Part shown: positions 43,136 through 51,544 of the stretch, piece after piece
Layout: each line of letters starts with the position of its first letter
How positions within the stretch are numbered: the stretch's first letter is position 1
Assembly: GCF_000264765.2 (NCBI RefSeq)
Contig: NZ_CP006664.1
Location: 992,001 to 1,056,000, forward strand
DNA from: Edwardsiella anguillarum ET080813
Lineage (GTDB): Bacteria > Pseudomonadota > Gammaproteobacteria > Enterobacterales > Enterobacteriaceae
Direction of reading: 5' to 3'
DNA: 64,000 nt
Notes under the pieces: model-generated
What the model saw: the letters and a program-made list of their open reading frames with translations, nothing else
What the model was told of the DNA's origin: nothing
Database searches by the model: none
Position numbers and translations under genes: made by a program

Positions 43136-43519
43136 AGCGACTCCTTGGTTCATAGCGGAACTGACGGCATAGTAGCACGTTCTGCCGCGGGAGGCCCCGG
43201 CGGCGGAGCGCAGGGTTAAAATAATGAGGAAAAATAAATAAGGTTAATAGAATATATAGATATTATATTCAACAGGCCAATACTGAAATAATAAAAATAC
43301 CTCAAAAAAATAATCTCAATATTCCCGTTAGGTCGCTCACACAATAACGTCAAATTTAAAAACGGCGCAGCGAAAACATGTTAATTAGCGGTTGACACAG
43401 CATTAATCTCGAAAAAGAAACTGAGAAAACACCATAACCATAAAGCCGCTGACGCCCCTACCGTCGGGCCGAGCCGATGTGTGTCGCGTTTTATTTCCCA
43501 TTAATGCAAGGACACCGCT
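43136..43519. other. 384-bp AT-rich promoter region of the autotransporter gene
   Basis: It is markedly AT-rich (most strongly 43215-43320) and has no gene. A TTGACA at 43394-43399 could be a -35 element, but no good -10 follows at 17 bp. AAGGACA precedes the ATG at 43520. Confidence 0.5.
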
Positions 43520-46500
43520 ATGAAGAAAAAACGAAATACGACTTTCCGCCGGTCTACGCTCGCACTCTCCATCGCACTGCTGCTCGGTACCGGCGCCATA
43601 TTCCCCCGCGAGGCTGCCGCCGATCAGCCCCGTCTCTCCAGCCGCACAACACCGATTATTACGCTTAATGATGCAACTAATACCTATTATTTTAAAGACG
43701 CCAATAAAAACGGCACACTGGATCTCTATGAAGACTGGCGCAACCCCGCCGCGCTGCGGGCCATCGATCTGCTGAGTAAAATGCGCAATGAAGATAAACT
43801 GGGACTGATGGTCATCGGCTCACAGTCATTGGGATCAACAGGCTGCTCAAGCCCCAACGCCAACGGTATTTTATGTGAGACCTACCGCCAATTTACCAGT
43901 AACGTATTCAGTGCGCCCGGCGACAGCTTTGAATTCTTTGAAAAGCCGGTTATTGAACGTAGCGCGCCAGCGACCGAAGGGATCCTCGACTGGAAAGTGC
44001 GCTTTATGATCGATCGCAGCAACGCCGATCCGCTGACGCTGACCATCTGGACCAACGCCCTGCAGCAGGTGGCGGAGGGCTCCACGCACGGCATCCCCGT
44101 CGTGGTCACATCCAACCCACGTAATCACAACACCAACAATGTCGGCTTTGGGCTTCAGGAATCTTCCGGCACATTCTCTCTATGGCCCAGCACCCTGGGA
44201 ATGGGGGCTGCTTTTATTGGTGAAATGCAAACCCGCAACGCCCGCAGCAGTCTTATCCAAGACTTCGCCAACATGGCGGCACAGGAGTGGGAGGCCACCG
44301 GCGTTCGCAAGATATATGGCTATATGGCCGATACCGCCACCGATCCGCGCTGGTTCCGGCTGGCCGATACTTTCGGCGATAGCCCGGAAATCGTAGCCGA
44401 GGCAACGCGCCAGGTCGTTACCGGATTTCAGGGGGATCAGCCAAGTAACCTGGATATTGCCATGACCACCAAGCATTTTCCCGGCGGCGGCGCCCGCGAT
44501 CGCGGCACCGATCCCCACTATGTCTACGGTCAATACTCCCCCTACCCGACCAAAGACAGCCTGTACCGCTACCATCTGCCCGGCTTTATCGCCGCCGTCG
44601 ATGCCGGCACCTCGTCGATCATGCCCTACTATGCGCGTCCCAGCGATGCCATGAGCCTGCCTCAGCTGTATCTCAGCGATATTCCCGAGGCGGAGAAGAT
44701 CGTCAATGACGCCGGCGACGGCTCGACCCTATTTACCCGCGACCGCTTCGGCAACCGTATCTATGATCCGCTGTATCTGGCCAAAAAAGCTCCGGAGAAA
44801 TTCCTGGATCAGGGTTTCAGTGAAGAGCTGGGCTTTGCCTATAGCCACAAGCTAATCGACCGTCTGCTGCGCGATCAACTCGGCTTTACCGGCTACATCA
44901 ACAGCGACTCCGGTATTCTGACCGGCATGGCCTGGGGGCTGGAAAACGCAACGCTGGCCCAGCGCGTCGCCCTCGGCGCCGCCAACGGCGTAGATGTGTT
45001 CAGCGATCTCTCTGATGTTTTCCTGTTCCGCGATGCGTTCGACAGCGAACAAAGCTTTAACCAAGCCATATTGGATCAGGCCGCTGGCCGCCTACTGACG
45101 GAGATGTTCAGTCTGAGGTTATTTGAAGACCCCTACCGCGACCCGCAGCAGGCCGTTGATATTTTCAATGAGCCGGCGCGACACGAGGCCGCCTACCAGG
45201 CCCATCAGAAGTCGGTCGTGGTGCTGAAGAACAGCGGCAATCTGCTGCCGTTGACCGAAGAAAAGATCGGCGATGCGCCGGTCTACATCGAGTTCTTCTC
45301 ACGCGACGCCGAGGCGCAGCGGGCGACGGACACGCTGACGCTATACCAGGCGATCAAACGCCAGGCGCCCTGGCTAAACGTTACGTTTGACATCAATAAT
45401 GCTGACTATGCCTTGCTGTTCGTCAAACCGGCAGACGGCGTCGGCCTATTCGAACAGAGCGCAGAATTTGTCTACAACCTGCAAGTTAATGATCATAACG
45501 GCATCGATATCGATCGCATTAATATGATCCAGGCGAAAGTTCCCACCATCGTCAATGTTAACCTGTCCCAACCGTGGCTGTTGGAAAATCTGGAGCCGGG
45601 TGCGGCTGCCATCACCGCCAGCTTTGCCACTCTTTCTGAAGCGGTCGTGGATGTACTCGCCGGTAACGTCAACCCCTCTGGTGCACTGCCGGTAACCCTA
45701 CCGCGCAACGAAGGTGAGGTCGTCAAAGCTGAAACGGCCGGGCCACAACGCGATGGCCGCAAGATAGCATCCGATGTGCCGGGCTACCTGCGTGATAACC
45801 TACAGGAGTATGCCTACACCGACAGCGACAATAACCGCTACCAGACTGGCTTCCATCTGGTATGGGATATCGCGAACCTGGATAACAGTGCCCCCAATCG
45901 AAACGCGCTGCTGCAACAGGCACGCATCGGGCTGATCTCCACCCGTTATCAACAGGCGGAAAACCCGCCCGAAGTCAATCGCTACTACCTCAGCGCAGAA
46001 GCGATGGCAGACAGAGTCTCTGCACACAAAGGCGAAACACTGGCCCTGAGCAATCAGGTTAATCTTGCCGTTAACCAGCCGGCTCACACTGCAGCCGATG
46101 CAGATGCTAATCTGAAAACGCGCCAGCCGGCGCGCAGCATGAATCCGGGGCTGTTTATCACTAAGGAAGATAACGACGTGACGCTAGACCACGTCTTTAA
46201 CGGTGGCGTTTATCAGCGGACTCAGGATAACAGCGCTAACGTCTACTCTGCCGGGATCTGGCTGGACGCCTCCGCGGACCATAATTCGCTGCACCTGAAC
46301 CGCAGCATCAACCTGGCCTACAGCAATGCCCTGGCCGCTTATGGGGTATTCCAAAACGCCAGCAGTCAGGACAACCTGCTGCTGCTGCAGAACTCACTGA
46401 ATCTGTCCATCGGCGACGGTGTCACCTCACACGGTATCTACCACGGTAACAGCAATGCCTATAGCCTGCTGACAGATGAAGGTTATGACAGCGGGCAGCG

Positions 46501-48466
46501 TCAGGCGTTCAGCCAAAGCGTCGTCGTTCTGGATAATGCGGCCAACATCGCTGTGCGTTTGAAGGACGGTGTATTGCCTAGTCTGACAAAAGCCTTTACC
46601 AACGTGCCGACGCTGATCCTCAATAACAGTCTGGTGGGCGGCGATATCACCCAGACCGCGGGAGACGACTTCCTGCTCAGCTTCAACAGCGCGCTGTACG
46701 GCGACATCGCCCTGAGCAACGGTAACGATATCTTCGTGCTGGACGAAAGCAGCCGTGACGTCACTCTGCGTGGACAGATAACGCCAGACTATCGGTTTAC
46801 CGATAGCCTCTACATCTACACCCCCTCCTGCAGCGACAGTAGCTGTATTCAGCTCATTCAAGGCGAAGACAGCTTCAGGGTTGTCAGCACCGCGCCCGTC
46901 GGCGGTGACACCCACACCATCGCAGACGTCCGCTACGGCGCGCTGAACCCGTTCAATGTCTACCAGGTTACGGCGGACGGCAGCGTTTCCGATGTCGCGC
47001 TGCTGAGCCGCGATGTTCCACCGCCGCTGCGCCCGCTGATCCAAGCCTACCGCTATACCTTCGCCAACGGCTATCAGGCGGACTTCGCCCTGCCCGTGCA
47101 GGATAGTGACCGCGTTACCCTACGCGGCGCCGAGATGCGCGTCGGCGACTGGCGCCTGACGCCAAACGCCGTCGTTACCCCGCAGGGCTATCGACTGCGC
47201 AGCGACGGCCTGCTGGTCCGCGCCGGTACGCCGCTGCCGGGGCTGGTCACCGGCAGGGTCGAGGTGCCCAGCGAGCCCACCTATGTCCTGCTCCCTGACG
47301 CCAACGGCGCTCCCCGCATGGAGCGCTTCACGGAGCCGCGCGTCCTCGATCCCGGCAAGCCGCTTACCCTGACCCAAGATGCCCTGCTGGTGCGGGATAT
47401 CGCCACCCGCGCCGCGCCGGAGAATACGCTGCTGGTCGCGATTGACGGGGCGCAGATGCAGGTCAAAACCCCCGCCGGCATCCAGGCCAGCATCGACATC
47501 AACGCGCTGAGCGCAACCCGGGTCAGCCATATCCCCGGCAGCGCGCTGCATGTCGATGCCTTTAACTACCTGTTGGAGGTCCCGGGGATGCTCAACGACA
47601 CGCTGCAGGCTCGCGAGCGCAGCGTGCGTCTGCAGGAGGGCGAGCTGGATGTCTATCTGAACTACCTGGCCGACAACCGCACCGATGACGGCGGCAACGG
47701 CGGCGCGGGCAGTAAGGGGCAGACCTCCGGCATCGCGCTGGGACTGGGCGCTGGCGTAACCGATACCCTGACGCTGTACGGTCAGTTGGCGAAGACCTAC
47801 GGCAGCCTGAGCAGCGGCGCCAGCGAGGCCGACGTGGATGTCAACAGCCTGACGCTCGCCCTCACCTTCCGCCCGCAGATGACGGAGGAGAGCAGCACCC
47901 CCTTTGTCTCTCTGAGCGCCGGGCTGGGCTGGAGCCAGTATGAGCCACGCCGGCAGATGGGGAGCCTGGGACAGGCGCGGGCAGAGAGCGATGGGTGGCT
48001 TTACAGCTATGCGCTGACGGCCGGCTATGAAGCCAGCCTGAGCTCGGCATGGCGTCTGACGCCGTCGCTGGCGCTGCAGGGTAGCTATCTGCGTCAGGAC
48101 GCGTTCCACGAGTCGGGACACGATACGCTGGCCCTCGACGTCGCCCGCTTCAGCGACAGCCGTAACGATATCGCCCTGCGCCTGGACAGCGATTATCGCA
48201 TCAGCCTCGGCGACTGGCAGATAGCGCCACGGCTGTTCGCCGAATACCGCTATGGCCTGGGCGATAAAAACAGCCGGGCGGATCTGCGTCTGGGTAGCGC
48301 GACGCTGGATCCGATCGTCCACGTCCGCGGCGATAACCAGCTGCGCGGCGGCGCAGAGCTGGGCGTCGGCTATGGCCCCTGGTCGCTGGCGCTGCGCGCC
48401 GACGGCACCGTCGGCGATAAGCGCGGCGGCGGCAGCGCGGCCCTTCTCGTAGGCGCCCGCTTCTAA
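43520..48466 (+). CDS. Family-3 glycoside hydrolase fused to an autotransporter beta-barrel
   Basis: The 1648-residue protein has a signal peptide (MKKKRNTTFRR..., cleavage near AAADQ). An EF-hand-type calcium loop follows at 60-71 (Asp60, Asn62, Asn64, Thr66, Asp68, Glu71). The GH3 N-domain has TDPRW (274-278), KHFPGGG (318-324) and the probable nucleophile Asp463 in NSDSG. The GH3 C-domain spans about 560-745. A beta-helix-like region (about 870-1130), a linker and a 12-strand-type autotransporter barrel (about 1390-1648) ending in Phe complete it. GH3 enzymes remove glucose, xylose or N-acetylglucosamine from the non-reducing ends of glycans. The architecture predicts a glycosidase displayed on or released from the surface through the barrel and the Bam complex. 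The substrate is unknown, and the GH3 match is by motif reading. Its upstream AT-rich region suggests acquisition by transfer. Confidence 0.85.
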   Translation: MKKKRNTTFRRSTLALSIALLLGTGAIFPREAAADQPRLSSRTTPIITLNDATNTYYFKDANKNGTLDLYEDWRNPAALRAIDLLSKMRNEDKLGLMVIGSQSLGSTGCSSPNANGILCETYRQFTSNVFSAPGDSFEFFEKPVIERSAPATEGILDWKVRFMIDRSNADPLTLTIWTNALQQVAEGSTHGIPVVVTSNPRNHNTNNVGFGLQESSGTFSLWPSTLGMGAAFIGEMQTRNARSSLIQDFANMAAQEWEATGVRKIYGYMADTATDPRWFRLADTFGDSPEIVAEATRQVVTGFQGDQPSNLDIAMTTKHFPGGGARDRGTDPHYVYGQYSPYPTKDSLYRYHLPGFIAAVDAGTSSIMPYYARPSDAMSLPQLYLSDIPEAEKIVNDAGDGSTLFTRDRFGNRIYDPLYLAKKAPEKFLDQGFSEELGFAYSHKLIDRLLRDQLGFTGYINSDSGILTGMAWGLENATLAQRVALGAANGVDVFSDLSDVFLFRDAFDSEQSFNQAILDQAAGRLLTEMFSLRLFEDPYRDPQQAVDIFNEPARHEAAYQAHQKSVVVLKNSGNLLPLTEEKIGDAPVYIEFFSRDAEAQRATDTLTLYQAIKRQAPWLNVTFDINNADYALLFVKPADGVGLFEQSAEFVYNLQVNDHNGIDIDRINMIQAKVPTIVNVNLSQPWLLENLEPGAAAITASFATLSEAVVDVLAGNVNPSGALPVTLPRNEGEVVKAETAGPQRDGRKIASDVPGYLRDNLQEYAYTDSDNNRYQTGFHLVWDIANLDNSAPNRNALLQQARIGLISTRYQQAENPPEVNRYYLSAEAMADRVSAHKGETLALSNQVNLAVNQPAHTAADADANLKTRQPARSMNPGLFITKEDNDVTLDHVFNGGVYQRTQDNSANVYSAGIWLDASADHNSLHLNRSINLAYSNALAAYGVFQNASSQDNLLLLQNSLNLSIGDGVTSHGIYHGNSNAYSLLTDEGYDSGQRQAFSQSVVVLDNAANIAVRLKDGVLPSLTKAFTNVPTLILNNSLVGGDITQTAGDDFLLSFNSALYGDIALSNGNDIFVLDESSRDVTLRGQITPDYRFTDSLYIYTPSCSDSSCIQLIQGEDSFRVVSTAPVGGDTHTIADVRYGALNPFNVYQVTADGSVSDVALLSRDVPPPLRPLIQAYRYTFANGYQADFALPVQDSDRVTLRGAEMRVGDWRLTPNAVVTPQGYRLRSDGLLVRAGTPLPGLVTGRVEVPSEPTYVLLPDANGAPRMERFTEPRVLDPGKPLTLTQDALLVRDIATRAAPENTLLVAIDGAQMQVKTPAGIQASIDINALSATRVSHIPGSALHVDAFNYLLEVPGMLNDTLQARERSVRLQEGELDVYLNYLADNRTDDGGNGGAGSKGQTSGIALGLGAGVTDTLTLYGQLAKTYGSLSSGASEADVDVNSLTLALTFRPQMTEESSTPFVSLSAGLGWSQYEPRRQMGSLGQARAESDGWLYSYALTAGYEASLSSAWRLTPSLALQGSYLRQDAFHESGHDTLALDVARFSDSRNDIALRLDSDYRISLGDWQIAPRLFAEYRYGLGDKNSRADLRLGSATLDPIVHVRGDNQLRGGAELGVGYGPWSLALRADGTVGDKRGGGSAALLVGARF

Positions 48467-48597
48467 CCTCCAACGGCCCAACCCTCCGGCGCGCGCCCCG
48501 CGTGCGCCGGTATCCTGAGCAGAGTCTCAGGTCGTGTCCGCGCGGCGCCATCGCGCCGCGCTATCCGCCCTCTCCCCTCCGTAGGCAGCGCCGTCGG

Positions 48598-49242
48598 CTA
48601 CTTCACCAGGCCATACTGCAGCACCAGCTGCGTCAGCCCGGAGGCCAGCAGCTGCAGCGACAGCGTCACCAACACAATGCCGGCGATGCGCGCCATGGCA
48701 TCGATCGCCCCGCCCGAGAGGCGTCCGTGCAGCGGACCGACCGCCAGAAACGTCAGAGCAATAGTCGGCGCCATCAGCAAAATCACCGCCGACAGCTGCA
48801 GCAATCCCGCCAGAGAGCCGTGGCTGGCCAGCGAAATGCCGACGGCGATGGTTCCCCCGCCGATGGTCAGCGGAAACAGCAGCGGCACCAGCACCATATC
48901 CTGCACGTTGGGGCGGGCATCGGGCGCGACGACCATCCGCGCCGGCTCCGCCTTGGTCCCCTTGGTCATCAGCGGCCAACCCTGAAACAGCAGCGCCGCG
49001 CCGCCGGTCGCGGTCAGCGCGTGGGCGTTCAGCCCCAGCGCCATCAGCAGGTAGTTCCCGATCCAGATCGCGATCAGCATCACCGCCACATATTCGAGCG
49101 CCACCTTCCAGGCCAGCTGGCGCAGCGTATGGGGTGGCACCTGGCCCAGCAGGATCGTCGCCGCCGTGATGGTGGCCGGGGGACAAAACATCGACAGAAA
49201 GGTGACATAGGTGAGCAAAAAATGAATCAGCCACGTTTCCAT
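48598..49242 (-). CDS. MarC-family integral membrane protein
   Basis: The 214-residue protein with six predicted membrane segments belongs to the MarC/UPF0056 family (YchE, YhgN, MarC), with TGGAALLFQGW and PLLFPLTIGGGTIAVG in the family positions. The transport function of this family is not established. ATG 49242 overlaps the end of the ybaT-like gene by 16 nt, so it is translationally coupled as the last gene of the gad operon. The longer open frame upstream (to 49335) lies inside ybaT. Confidence 0.82.
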   Translation of the reverse strand: METWLIHFLLTYVTFLSMFCPPATITAATILLGQVPPHTLRQLAWKVALEYVAVMLIAIWIGNYLLMALGLNAHALTATGGAALLFQGWPLMTKGTKAEPARMVVAPDARPNVQDMVLVPLLFPLTIGGGTIAVGISLASHGSLAGLLQLSAVILLMAPTIALTFLAVGPLHGRLSGGAIDAMARIAGIVLVTLSLQLLASGLTQLVLQYGLVK

Positions 49243-50528
49243 ACCGTCCGTCCCCGTCGGAAAAACAGCGCCAGCGCCAGGCTCAGCAACAGAGCGCCCA
49301 GTACCCACAGCAGCGCCGGCCCGCCCTGCTGCCACAGACTAAAGATAAAGCCGACGATCACCAGCAGCATCACCAGCGCCCCGCACAGCAGCAGCGGCGC
49401 GGCGGCGCCGATCTCCCGGCGCAGGCGCCAGGCCACGACAAAGACCGCCAGATAGCAGAACAGAAAGGTCGCGCTGGCGACGTTGGCCAGCGCGCCGAGA
49501 TCCAGCAGCAGCGTTATCAGCATAATCAGCGCCACCACCGTCAGGTTGCCGGGCGTACTCTGGCGCCACAGCGGGCGGTGGAACGCCTCCGGCAGCTCAC
49601 CCTCGCTGCCCATGCTGGCCATGATGTTAAAGGCCGCAAACAGCGTCGCGTTGATCGCCGAGGCCGTCGCCAGCAGCGCGCCGATCGCCACGATGGTATA
49701 GCCCACACGCCCCAGCAGCGGATAGGCGGCCTGTGCCACCGCCGTATCGGCATAGCGCTCCAGCTGCGCCGCCGGCACATCGCTGACCAGCACCAGCGCC
49801 AGCGTCACATACAGCAGCGCCGTGACGCCGATGGCCAGCGTGAAAGCCCGCGGCATGGTGGTGGCCGGGCTGCGCACCTTATCGGCCGCGTTGGCCATCA
49901 TGCCAAAGCCCGCGTAGGCGAGAAAGGTAATGCCGATGGCGGAGAAGAAGGCCCCACCGCCGGGCGACGACGTCAGCGTCAGCGAGGCCGGGTGCAGCGC
50001 CCATACCCCGGCGGCGATCAGCACCAGCAGGATCCCCAGCTTGACGGCCACCAGCACCACCTCCAGCCGCCCGACGGCATGGCTGCTCAGGGCGTTGAAC
50101 AGCGCCATCAGCGCGATCACCCCCAGCGCATAGCTCAGGATCACCCGCTGATCCTGACTGCCATCATGCAGCAGATCGGCGGCATAGGCACCAAACGCCC
50201 GCGCTACCATGGCGATGGTCAGCACCAGCGTCACCAGATACAGCAGCGACAGCGACAGCGTCAGCAGCCCGTCGCCCAGCCCACGGCGAAAGAAGTCGAT
50301 TATGCCGCCGTTGCTGGGGTAGCTTGCCCCCAGACGGGCGTAGGCGTAGCCCGAAAACATGGCCACCACGCCGCCGAAGACAAAGGCCAGCCAGGTCGAC
50401 GAGCGCATCAGCAGCGCCGCCTGCCCCAGCAGCGCGAAGATCCCCGCGCCGACCATCGCCCCGATACCGATGGCGACCACATGCCACAGCCCCAGGGGTT
50501 TCTCGTTGTCGCCATCGCCCGCGTTCAT
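49227..50528 (-). CDS. ybaT: Amino acid permease YbaT
   Basis: The 433-residue APC-superfamily permease has about 12 membrane segments. GIGAMVGAGIFALLGQAALLM is the substrate-binding region of helix 1, and PSNGGIIDFFRRGLG is also conserved. It is very close to E. coli YbaT, which lies next to the glutaminase ybaS (glsA) there too. It probably brings in glutamine or a related amino acid for the acid-resistance pathway, though its substrate is not firmly shown. It starts 5 bp after glsA. Confidence 0.9.
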   Translation of the reverse strand: MNAGDGDNEKPLGLWHVVAIGIGAMVGAGIFALLGQAALLMRSSTWLAFVFGGVVAMFSGYAYARLGASYPSNGGIIDFFRRGLGDGLLTLSLSLLYLVTLVLTIAMVARAFGAYAADLLHDGSQDQRVILSYALGVIALMALFNALSSHAVGRLEVVLVAVKLGILLVLIAAGVWALHPASLTLTSSPGGGAFFSAIGITFLAYAGFGMMANAADKVRSPATTMPRAFTLAIGVTALLYVTLALVLVSDVPAAQLERYADTAVAQAAYPLLGRVGYTIVAIGALLATASAINATLFAAFNIMASMGSEGELPEAFHRPLWRQSTPGNLTVVALIMLITLLLDLGALANVASATFLFCYLAVFVVAWRLRREIGAAAPLLLCGALVMLLVIVGFIFSLWQQGGPALLWVLGALLLSLALALFFRRGRTVWKRG

Positions 50529-50533
50529 CGTAT

Positions 50534-51469
50534 TTAGGCCTTATACAGGTTATATCCCAGCCGCGCGGCGACGTCCGCCACCATTTTTTGCCCACGGACG
50601 CTGTTACCCGCCTCATCCAGCGGCGGAGAAAAGGCCGCGATGCCCATCACCCCCGGTACCACGGCCAGGATCCCGCCGCCGACCCCGCTCTTGCCCGGCA
50701 GACCGACGCGGTAGGCCCAGTCGCCGGATCGTCCGTACAGCCCCTCCATGGTCATCTCCGCCAGGATATACGGCACGTTGTCGACCTGCAGCACCCGCCG
50801 TCCGCTGCGCGGATTGACGCCCCCCGCCGCCAGCGTGGCGCCCAGCGTCGCCAGCTCAACGGTATCAATGAGCGTGGAGCACTGGCGGGTATACACGTCG
50901 CAGGCCTCCATCGGATCGCAGTACATGGTGCCGGCCGAGTAGAGCAGCCAGGCGATGGCGCGGTTGTGGAAGTTGGTGGTCTGCTCCGACTGGTTTACCT
51001 CGTCCGATAGCGCCACCGTCTCGCCGGCCAGCTGCTGCTGGATGGCCAAGATACGCTGCCAGCGCTGCTCACGGTTATCGGCCTTAATCAGGCTGGCCGA
51101 AGCCATGGCCCCCGCATTGACCAGCGGCGACAGCGGCTTGTCGCCGTGCAGCTCCAGCGCCATCACCGAGTTGAACGGCAGGCCGGTCGGATCGGCGCCG
51201 ATCTTATCCTGCACCGCCTCGGGCCCCACGTCCTCCAGCGCCAGCGCCAGGGTACATACCTTGGAGATCGACTCCAGGGCGAAACGGTAGCCGCTGTCGC
51301 CGGCGCAGTACACCGCGCCATCGCGCGTGACCACCGCCACCGCCGCCAGCTGGCTCGGCACGCTGGCCAGATAGGGTATGTAGTCCGCGTTTTTCCCTCC
51401 CACCAGCGTCGCATACTGTGCGTGGGCCGCATCGACGGCCTGCTGCAATTTCTGTGCATCTAACGTCAT
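50534..51469 (-). CDS. glsA: Glutaminase (acid-resistance type)
   Basis: The 311-residue serine-dependent beta-lactamase-fold glutaminase has the Ser67-x-x-Lys70 dyad (ALESISKVC) and PTGLPFNSV, VNAGA, and NFHNRAIAWLL. It converts glutamine to glutamate plus ammonia. It matches E. coli YbaS (GlsA), active at acid pH, where released ammonia neutralises protons and glutamate feeds GadB. The ATG at 51469 has AGGAG upstream. It belongs to the operon gadB-gadC-glsA-ybaT-marC. Confidence 0.96.
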   Translation of the reverse strand: MTLDAQKLQQAVDAAHAQYATLVGGKNADYIPYLASVPSQLAAVAVVTRDGAVYCAGDSGYRFALESISKVCTLALALEDVGPEAVQDKIGADPTGLPFNSVMALELHGDKPLSPLVNAGAMASASLIKADNREQRWQRILAIQQQLAGETVALSDEVNQSEQTTNFHNRAIAWLLYSAGTMYCDPMEACDVYTRQCSTLIDTVELATLGATLAAGGVNPRSGRRVLQVDNVPYILAEMTMEGLYGRSGDWAYRVGLPGKSGVGGGILAVVPGVMGIAAFSPPLDEAGNSVRGQKMVADVAARLGYNLYKA

Positions 51470-51505
51470 GATATAACTCCTGATACCACTCCGGGTTAAA
51501 ATGCA

Positions 51506-51525
51506 GGCAGGGCATATGCCCTGCC
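51506..51525. promoter_or_regulatory. Perfect 20-bp palindrome between gadC and glsA
   Basis: GGCAGGGCATATGCCCTGCC is self-complementary and lies 20 bp past the gadC stop. In RNA it folds into a stable hairpin with no T-run, so it is more likely to be an mRNA processing or stabilising element than a terminator. Confidence 0.55.
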
Positions 51526-51544
51526 CAATGTCTTACGGACGGGA

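Noticed and set aside
47120-48481. 453-codon open frame opposite the autotransporter barrel
   Set aside because: Shadow of a GC-rich repeat-like barrel region; no signal peptide or domain.
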